This document shows positions 59,188 through 64,000 of a stretch of DNA of 64,000 bases, one piece after another. Position numbers and translations under genes: made by a program. Every line of letters begins with the position of its first letter. The stretch's first letter is position 1. A model generated the notes under the pieces. That model was not told the DNA's origin. It saw nothing but the letters and a program-made list of their open reading frames with translations, and searched no databases. The stretch spans positions 1-64,000 of the forward strand of contig NZ_JAVDSB010000010.1 in the NCBI RefSeq assembly GCF_031455095.1, read 5' to 3'. Source of the DNA: Paenibacillus_E qinlingensis_A (lineage in GTDB: Bacteria > Bacillota > Bacilli > Paenibacillales > NBRC-103111).

Positions 59188-60588
59188 ATGGCAACCAAAA
59201 TACCACTGCAAACCGCTGACAAATTAATGCGCGTTCTCATGTTCACCATGACCTTCTCCATGATGAGCGGCGTCATGTTCAACATTGCCCTGCCCAAGAT
59301 CAGTAAGGAATTTGCGCTGACGATAGCCCAAGTGAGCTGGTTATCCTCTGCTTATATCATGATATACGCCATTGGCGCCGTCACATATGGAAAGCTCGCT
59401 GATCGTTACAGGTTAAAAGATATCGTTACTTTCGGACTCCTCTTATTCGCACTAGGCTCTGTCATCGGACTGACGTCGCAAACCTTTGGCATAGCGCTCG
59501 TCGGACGCTGCCTACAAGCTGCCGGTGCCGCGGTCATCCCTGCGATCTCCATGATTATCCCGTTACGCTACTTCGCTCCTGAACGACGAGGTGCCGCATT
59601 TGGTATGACGGCTGTCGGCTTAGCTTTTGGGAACGCGCTTGGGCCCGTCATTGCAGCCCTCATTATAAGCACACTTCACTGGCGTTGGTTATTCGCTGTT
59701 CCGCTCGTTGTACTGGCTGCACTTCCCTTTTACCGCACTTATTTAGGCAATGAGCAGCCTGGAAGATCCAGCAAGTTCGACTGGGGTGGCGGCGGATTGT
59801 TTGGCATCACCATTGCTTTACTACTGCTCAGCGTAACTAACGGCTTGTGGCTTTTGATCGGAGCGCTGCTCGTCCTAAGTTTATTCATGGTGCGAATTCG
59901 CACTGCGGGTGAGCCCTTTATTGCACCTAAACTATTCCAAAATCGAAAATATACACGGGGACTTACACTCTCTTTCCTTATCAGCAGCAGCTGTTGCTCA
60001 CTCTATGTGCTTAGTCCCTTGTTGTTAACGGATGTTCAACAGCTTCCTTCCTTATGGATTGGCTTTGCCTTGGTTCCCGCTGCTGCTGCGTCTGCCATAT
60101 TTGGCCGCAAAGGTGGCAAGCTTGCCGATGCCAAAGGTAACTCCTATGTCGCCTACATGGCTTCCGGCTTATTGCTCGCCTGTTTCCTTCTACTTGCAAC
60201 GTTTGCGGGCAGCTCCCCCCTGTTCATTGCCGTTTTCCTTGTTCTTGGCAATGTAGGTCAGTCCTTCATCGTCATTGCGGTGAATAATTCTGTTTCGCGA
60301 ACCCTGCCGGCAGATCAGATCGGTGTGGGTATGGGCATGCTCTCGATGGCCAATTTCATTGGGCAAGGCATCGCCATCAGTTTGTATAGCAAGGCCGTCG
60401 ATCTGGGATCGGCTTCGATGAGTAACTGGAATCCCCTTTACAGTCATGGATCCGGTGTTATTTTTAGCAATATCTATGTCGTGCTTGCGGGTTCGCAGCT
60501 CTTGATTCTAGGAATTTATTATGTGTCGTTTGGCAGGCAAAAGCTACATCGCAAGGGAGTAGTGAAAGAGGCTACAACTGCTTCTTAG
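59188..60588 (+). CDS. MFS drug efflux transporter, DHA2-like
   Basis: This 466-aa protein has about 12-14 membrane segments. The first loop has AVTYGKLADRYRLKDIV (motif A), and the fifth segment has GLAFGNALGPVIAALI (antiporter motif C). ALPKISKEFALTIAQVSWLSSAYIM near the start is typical of the DHA2/Tet(L)-type group. It would export a drug or toxic metabolite in exchange for protons. GGAAGTG precedes the ATG. It is under the adjacent TetR-type regulator. Confidence 0.9.
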   Translation: MATKIPLQTADKLMRVLMFTMTFSMMSGVMFNIALPKISKEFALTIAQVSWLSSAYIMIYAIGAVTYGKLADRYRLKDIVTFGLLLFALGSVIGLTSQTFGIALVGRCLQAAGAAVIPAISMIIPLRYFAPERRGAAFGMTAVGLAFGNALGPVIAALIISTLHWRWLFAVPLVVLAALPFYRTYLGNEQPGRSSKFDWGGGGLFGITIALLLLSVTNGLWLLIGALLVLSLFMVRIRTAGEPFIAPKLFQNRKYTRGLTLSFLISSSCCSLYVLSPLLLTDVQQLPSLWIGFALVPAAAASAIFGRKGGKLADAKGNSYVAYMASGLLLACFLLLATFAGSSPLFIAVFLVLGNVGQSFIVIAVNNSVSRTLPADQIGVGMGMLSMANFIGQGIAISLYSKAVDLGSASMSNWNPLYSHGSGVIFSNIYVVLAGSQLLILGIYYVSFGRQKLHRKGVVKEATTAS

Positions 60589-60632
60589 TGTAGACAAACC
60601 ATTGGCTTACTCCTTCCCAACACCAAAAACAC

Positions 60633-60674
60633 AAAAGACCGTCCCGAACAATTGCTTGTTCAGGACGGTCTTTT
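60633..60674. terminator. Bidirectional terminator between the MFS and tail-locus genes
   Basis: AAAAGACCGTCC (60633-60644) and GGACGGTCTTTT (60663-60674) pair, with an inner GAACAA/TTGTTC stem. It serves the two convergent genes. Confidence 0.9.
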
Positions 60675-60678
60675 CACT

Positions 60679-62361
60679 CTACTCCGCTTCGCTACCCGCT
60701 GATGCTGCTTCGCGCATTGCGGACAGTGCCTCGTCGATGGAGTCGCCGTTACCGCCGCCAACCGCGCTCGTCATCTCCGCACTATACGCCCACCAGCGCA
60801 CGCGCACATTGCCTTGCTCGCCGGATTGCTGCACTTTCACGCCGATACGGAATGTCCCCTTCTGCGGGTACGCGATCGTTCCGATCTTCACCTCAGGTGC
60901 ATCTGGCTCAAACTCACTGCCTTTGAACACGTCGGAAGCACCGCCATATACGCGATCTCCGCTAGCAAGAATATCAGAGAAGGAGTCGCCGCTTCGCTCT
61001 TCTAAGCTCGTGATGATCAACACATTCCCCTCGCCAAGCCCGTGTACAATCTCTCCAGAATAGAAACTCTTCATCGCTCTTCCGAATGGAGATACAGCAA
61101 TCTTCGTGAATGGTTCAATCGGGATATCCACATATCCACTTACAATGCCTGCAATTCCACTGCCACCACCAGCTGGAATCCCCAAATCGAAAGACAACTC
61201 ACTAATCAAAGGGTTATAGTTGACGTTCAGCTCTGGTGTTTGGCCTGGTGCCAACGTTTTTACCTTCGACTTCGTTACGAATTGTCCTGCTGTTTCTTCG
61301 CGATACTGAGCTGCTTGCCCGAGTCGATACATCACGGACGTATTGTAGACATATTCACCGAACGGTACTTGCTCAACACTTTCAATGACATATGTAGGTC
61401 CAACTTGGATCAAGCATATTTTGGCCAAATAAATACATGGCTCCGATGGCGCCTCTAAGGACGCTTCCAAGGATTGCTTCACGAAATCCGACATTAACCG
61501 CTCTTTCACCGCTTCGGTTACGATGCTAATCTCACCAATGGATTGTGCTTGCAGCTCCAATTGTCGATCGTCAAGTTTCAAAGCCGCTGTACCAGCTTTC
61601 ACACCGACTGTCGCTTTGACAGAAGCCGTGCTATCAGCGCGAAGCAGCACCTTCATTTCGTACTCACTCTCTTGCGCATCCTGCGGCTCTTGGAACACGA
61701 TATTCGTTCCATTGATCGCCTCGACGCGGTTAGCATCCAGATCATACTTGAAGGACAATCTTCCTGCTTTCAACGTTTTCTCGAAGCGCAGTGTCATCTC
61801 GAACAACTGCCCTGGATTCACATACCGCGGAGTCGTTTGCAGGACACGTACTTGTTTATCCTGGTACAGGACAATCGTCTGATCTGACAACGTAGCCAGC
61901 GGCAATGAAGCCGGGTCCGGCGCATCCTCGCGAATAAATAGACGGTAGCTTTCTAACACACGATTATAATCATTAATTTCGTCCGAACGGACGGAAGAGT
62001 TCGCTACAGCGTGAACGGGTTCTTTTTCTTTTTCATCATAGGCAATGCACAAGTATACGTTCTTCGCGTACTGGTTGTTACTGAATCCATCCATCATGGA
62101 CAGTTTCATTGTCATCGGAGATGGTACGACAATTTCACGTCCTAGGGCATCAATAGCAGCACCCATTTCGACCGAAACGGACTTCTCATCCACCGCTACA
62201 ACTTGCAATCCTGTTAGAACGCCGGAACCATGCAGCAACCGATTCATCATGCGGCGCTTATCATTAAAATACTTCTGCTCAGACTCGAAATCTCTGACCG
62301 TCAGCAGCTTCCCATAGAAATACCGATTGCGTTCAAACGGGTAATAACGTGATTTTTTCAT
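60679..62361 (-). CDS. Protein associated with contractile injection/phage-tail-like loci
   Basis: This 560-aa protein begins with a segment (YPFERNRYFYGKLLTVRDFE, then EQKYFNDKRRMMNRLLHGSG) that I associate with proteins in extracellular contractile injection loci. The body is beta-rich with PPR-like spacing of short strands. A Gly-rich stretch (GIPAGGGSGIAGIVSGYVDI) lies near residue 400, and the tail is acidic. Its role is unknown and may be structural at the baseplate or tail. GAAGGTGAGGG precedes the ATG. It lies 29 bp after the tail protein gene in the same operon and is the last gene before a terminator. Confidence 0.6.
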   Translation of the reverse strand: MKKSRYYPFERNRYFYGKLLTVRDFESEQKYFNDKRRMMNRLLHGSGVLTGLQVVAVDEKSVSVEMGAAIDALGREIVVPSPMTMKLSMMDGFSNNQYAKNVYLCIAYDEKEKEPVHAVANSSVRSDEINDYNRVLESYRLFIREDAPDPASLPLATLSDQTIVLYQDKQVRVLQTTPRYVNPGQLFEMTLRFEKTLKAGRLSFKYDLDANRVEAINGTNIVFQEPQDAQESEYEMKVLLRADSTASVKATVGVKAGTAALKLDDRQLELQAQSIGEISIVTEAVKERLMSDFVKQSLEASLEAPSEPCIYLAKICLIQVGPTYVIESVEQVPFGEYVYNTSVMYRLGQAAQYREETAGQFVTKSKVKTLAPGQTPELNVNYNPLISELSFDLGIPAGGGSGIAGIVSGYVDIPIEPFTKIAVSPFGRAMKSFYSGEIVHGLGEGNVLIITSLEERSGDSFSDILASGDRVYGGASDVFKGSEFEPDAPEVKIGTIAYPQKGTFRIGVKVQQSGEQGNVRVRWWAYSAEMTSAVGGGNGDSIDEALSAMREAASAGSEAE

Positions 62362-62390
62362 AGGGATACCCTCACCTTCTCTACCATTTA

Positions 62391-64000
62391 TTATTCGATT
62401 TCGGAATCCAGTCCCAAGCGCGTATGTATATCCATCCGTTTATCACGATCCACATCGATCAACACCGTGTTATAAGGCATCGATGAGCGATGATCGAGGG
62501 TCAATAAGGTTGGCTCAGATAAGTACGTATTAATACCGAGGTACGTATGCATATCCGCATACATCCAAGGTTGCAACACAATTAGTTTGCCTTCCGTATA
62601 GGCTGGCTTCTGATCGTCGATAATTTGCTCAATCACTAAGCGCTGTTCATCCGTACGCACGCTTTCTGGCTTAAGGAGGACACAGAATGTATACGGATTA
62701 TCACCATATAACTGGGTGAAAAGCTGTCGCAGCTCTGACGTCTCTTGCATTTGCTTGAACTGAAAGTACTCCAGTATGAATGGCTCTGCACCTGTGTAAA
62801 TCTGAAGCATATTCATCAAGCCTTCACGCGTGCCCCGCAGCTTGTATAATTCAGGTGCTCGCTTAATGAGCTCTCTAAGCTTCTTCTCACCCCAAGCCTC
62901 GTGCTCCGTAATGGCTAGCCAACCGCCTAACCACTCCAAATACGGCCCCGACACAGCATCCGGATCAAAATGACCTGAAATCTGATCAATCGTATTCTCC
63001 ATATCGTCAAAAAACGTAGAAAACATCGCTAGAAACCGCTCCAAGAATGGGCTATGCTCCTCATCCTGCTGGTACATCGGCGGTAAATAGGCAATCAACG
63101 AAGTCCGCGGGTAGTACACTCGCAGTTTGCGAATAAAAGGTGATTTCTGCTCGCTGCCGACCAGCTCAATCTTGAACCAGAGATAACGCCCCTTCGCATG
63201 CATCAGCAATGCATCCTTTGGATTCAAAATCGGTTCAGACCATAGGTCACGGCTCGCTCTTAGCTTTTCTTTGACCGAGATCGTCGGATCTGTGAAATAG
63301 TCAGTGAGATTGACATAATCCCCATCAACCATCCCTTCACTTTCATCCGAGGCAAAATACGAGAACCGAACCTGTGTCTCCTCTGGAATATCTGCTTCGA
63401 GCCGGATTTTGTGCCACGTCGTCTCCGTCTCCGTCGTATCCAAATCAGCAGAGAAGTACACCGCCTCTGGCAATTGGGTATCCTCCAGCAGCATCGTGCG
63501 CGCCCTAAGGTCTAACAAGCTGATCTGCCCACTTAACCGATCAAACACATACAGGCGATTGCGTCCATCCTGTACCAATTTATCTGTTCGTCCTCGAAAG
63601 CCCGTTACTTTATCCAAGGGGTCGCCATTGCCGCGATATTTTAAAATAAACCGCTCTGTCACACCTTCTTGTTGCGCGTAACCGCTATCCCCTATATAGA
63701 GATTATGATTCGTATCAATGGAAATTCCGGCAAATCGGCCCTCATGCTCCAACTTGAAATGAAACGGCTCTCGCCCATCTTCATGGAAAACCGTCACAGA
63801 TCGTTGCTGATTATCCAGCAGAGCTATGGTTCCATCTGTGGCCGCCGTATAGTAACGCCCCTGCAGCTCCGCAATCGGAACCGCCTCCGTCATACGGTGT
63901 GCCTCATGTTCATACACATGCAGCATCTCTCCAGCTGAATTCCACTGTATAATGCCAATCCGCCCGTCTTTCGGGACTTCGGGACTTCCATTCATACCAA
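62391..64000 (-). CDS. Phage-tail protein I-like protein with N-terminal beta-propeller (open at window edge)
   Basis: The frame runs to the right edge. An ATG at 63995 (MNGSPEVPKDGRIGIIQW) is possible, but no site is visible, so the protein may start outside. Residues about 1-180 have repeated NHL/propeller-like strands (FAGISIDTNHNLYIGDSG; QDGRNRLYVFDRLSG). From about residue 305 the phage tail protein domain appears: SLIAYLPPMYQQDEEHSPFL, then YLEWLGGWLAITEHEAWGE and ELYKLRGTREGLMNMLQIYTG. This domain is found in contractile injection systems and tail-like particles, where it belongs to the baseplate. The rest of the locus lies outside the window. Confidence 0.7.
   Translation of the reverse strand, partial: GMNGSPEVPKDGRIGIIQWNSAGEMLHVYEHEAHRMTEAVPIAELQGRYYTAATDGTIALLDNQQRSVTVFHEDGREPFHFKLEHEGRFAGISIDTNHNLYIGDSGYAQQEGVTERFILKYRGNGDPLDKVTGFRGRTDKLVQDGRNRLYVFDRLSGQISLLDLRARTMLLEDTQLPEAVYFSADLDTTETETTWHKIRLEADIPEETQVRFSYFASDESEGMVDGDYVNLTDYFTDPTISVKEKLRASRDLWSEPILNPKDALLMHAKGRYLWFKIELVGSEQKSPFIRKLRVYYPRTSLIAYLPPMYQQDEEHSPFLERFLAMFSTFFDDMENTIDQISGHFDPDAVSGPYLEWLGGWLAITEHEAWGEKKLRELIKRAPELYKLRGTREGLMNMLQIYTGAEPFILEYFQFKQMQETSELRQLFTQLYGDNPYTFCVLLKPESVRTDEQRLVIEQIIDDQKPAYTEGKLIVLQPWMYADMHTYLGINTYLSEPTLLTLDHRSSMPYNTVLIDVDRDKRMDIHTRLGLDSEIE

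Overview
The window looks like chromosomal DNA of a Paenibacillus-type spore-forming Firmicute. The evidence is a gerA-gerB-gerC germination operon, many CUT1 sugar ABC transporters tied to YesM/YesN-type or membrane-anchored AraC regulators, strong AGGAGG ribosome binding sites, frequent TTG/GTG starts and a bacterial-type nitric oxide synthase. I saw no rRNA, tRNA or CRISPR array.

Layout. 1-3.1 kb: the first 46 codons of an IS1182-type transposase, then a GDPD-like/TarJ-like/MgtC group. 3.6-4.5 kb: a membrane TPR protein. 4.6-17.8 kb: an eleven-gene peptidoglycan amino-sugar salvage operon (murQ, CUT1 transporter, GNAT, PIG-L, namZ, BadF-type kinase, nagZ, amiE-like, anmK) with a murR-like regulator just upstream. 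18.4-20.5 kb: rarD and a lipoprotein hydrolase. 20.6-26.5 kb: a two-component system with a second CUT1 transporter. 27.4-34.1 kb: nos, a small unknown protein, pirin, an ABC-F ATPase behind a leader ORF and terminator, TauE, a P-loop kinase and an FMN reductase. 34.2-37.9 kb: the germination operon. 38.0-58.2 kb: a glycan-use region (GH35, AraC, DeoR, two metallophosphoesterases, an EamA transporter, an alkaline-phosphatase-fold enzyme, GH29, a third CUT1 transporter with its AraC sensor-regulator, and a large secreted PL8 lyase). 58.5-60.6 kb: TetR plus an MFS efflux pump. 60.7-64 kb: the end of a contractile injection or phage-tail-like locus that continues outside the window.

How the genes work together. 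The salvage operon encodes a route from imported cell-wall fragments to GlcNAc-6-P. The glycosidases and amidase carry no visible signal peptide, so cleavage probably happens in the cytoplasm after ABC import. The Bacillus subtilis counterpart instead uses secreted hydrolases and a PTS permease. The PL8 lyase and the 50.6-51.6 kb permease operon share a duplicated promoter block, which suggests one AraC-controlled regulon.

The most unusual signal is non-coding. Six intergenic regions carry modules of four 23-bp imperfect palindromes at fixed spacing. Family A occurs four times at exactly 51/61/51 bp. Family B, with a different arm sequence, occurs twice at exactly 51/62/51 bp. A third family C array has 23-bp perfect palindromes at 51 bp, and one of these is interrupted by a 158-bp MITE with a 5-bp target duplication. 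All positions were read by eye and no database search was done.
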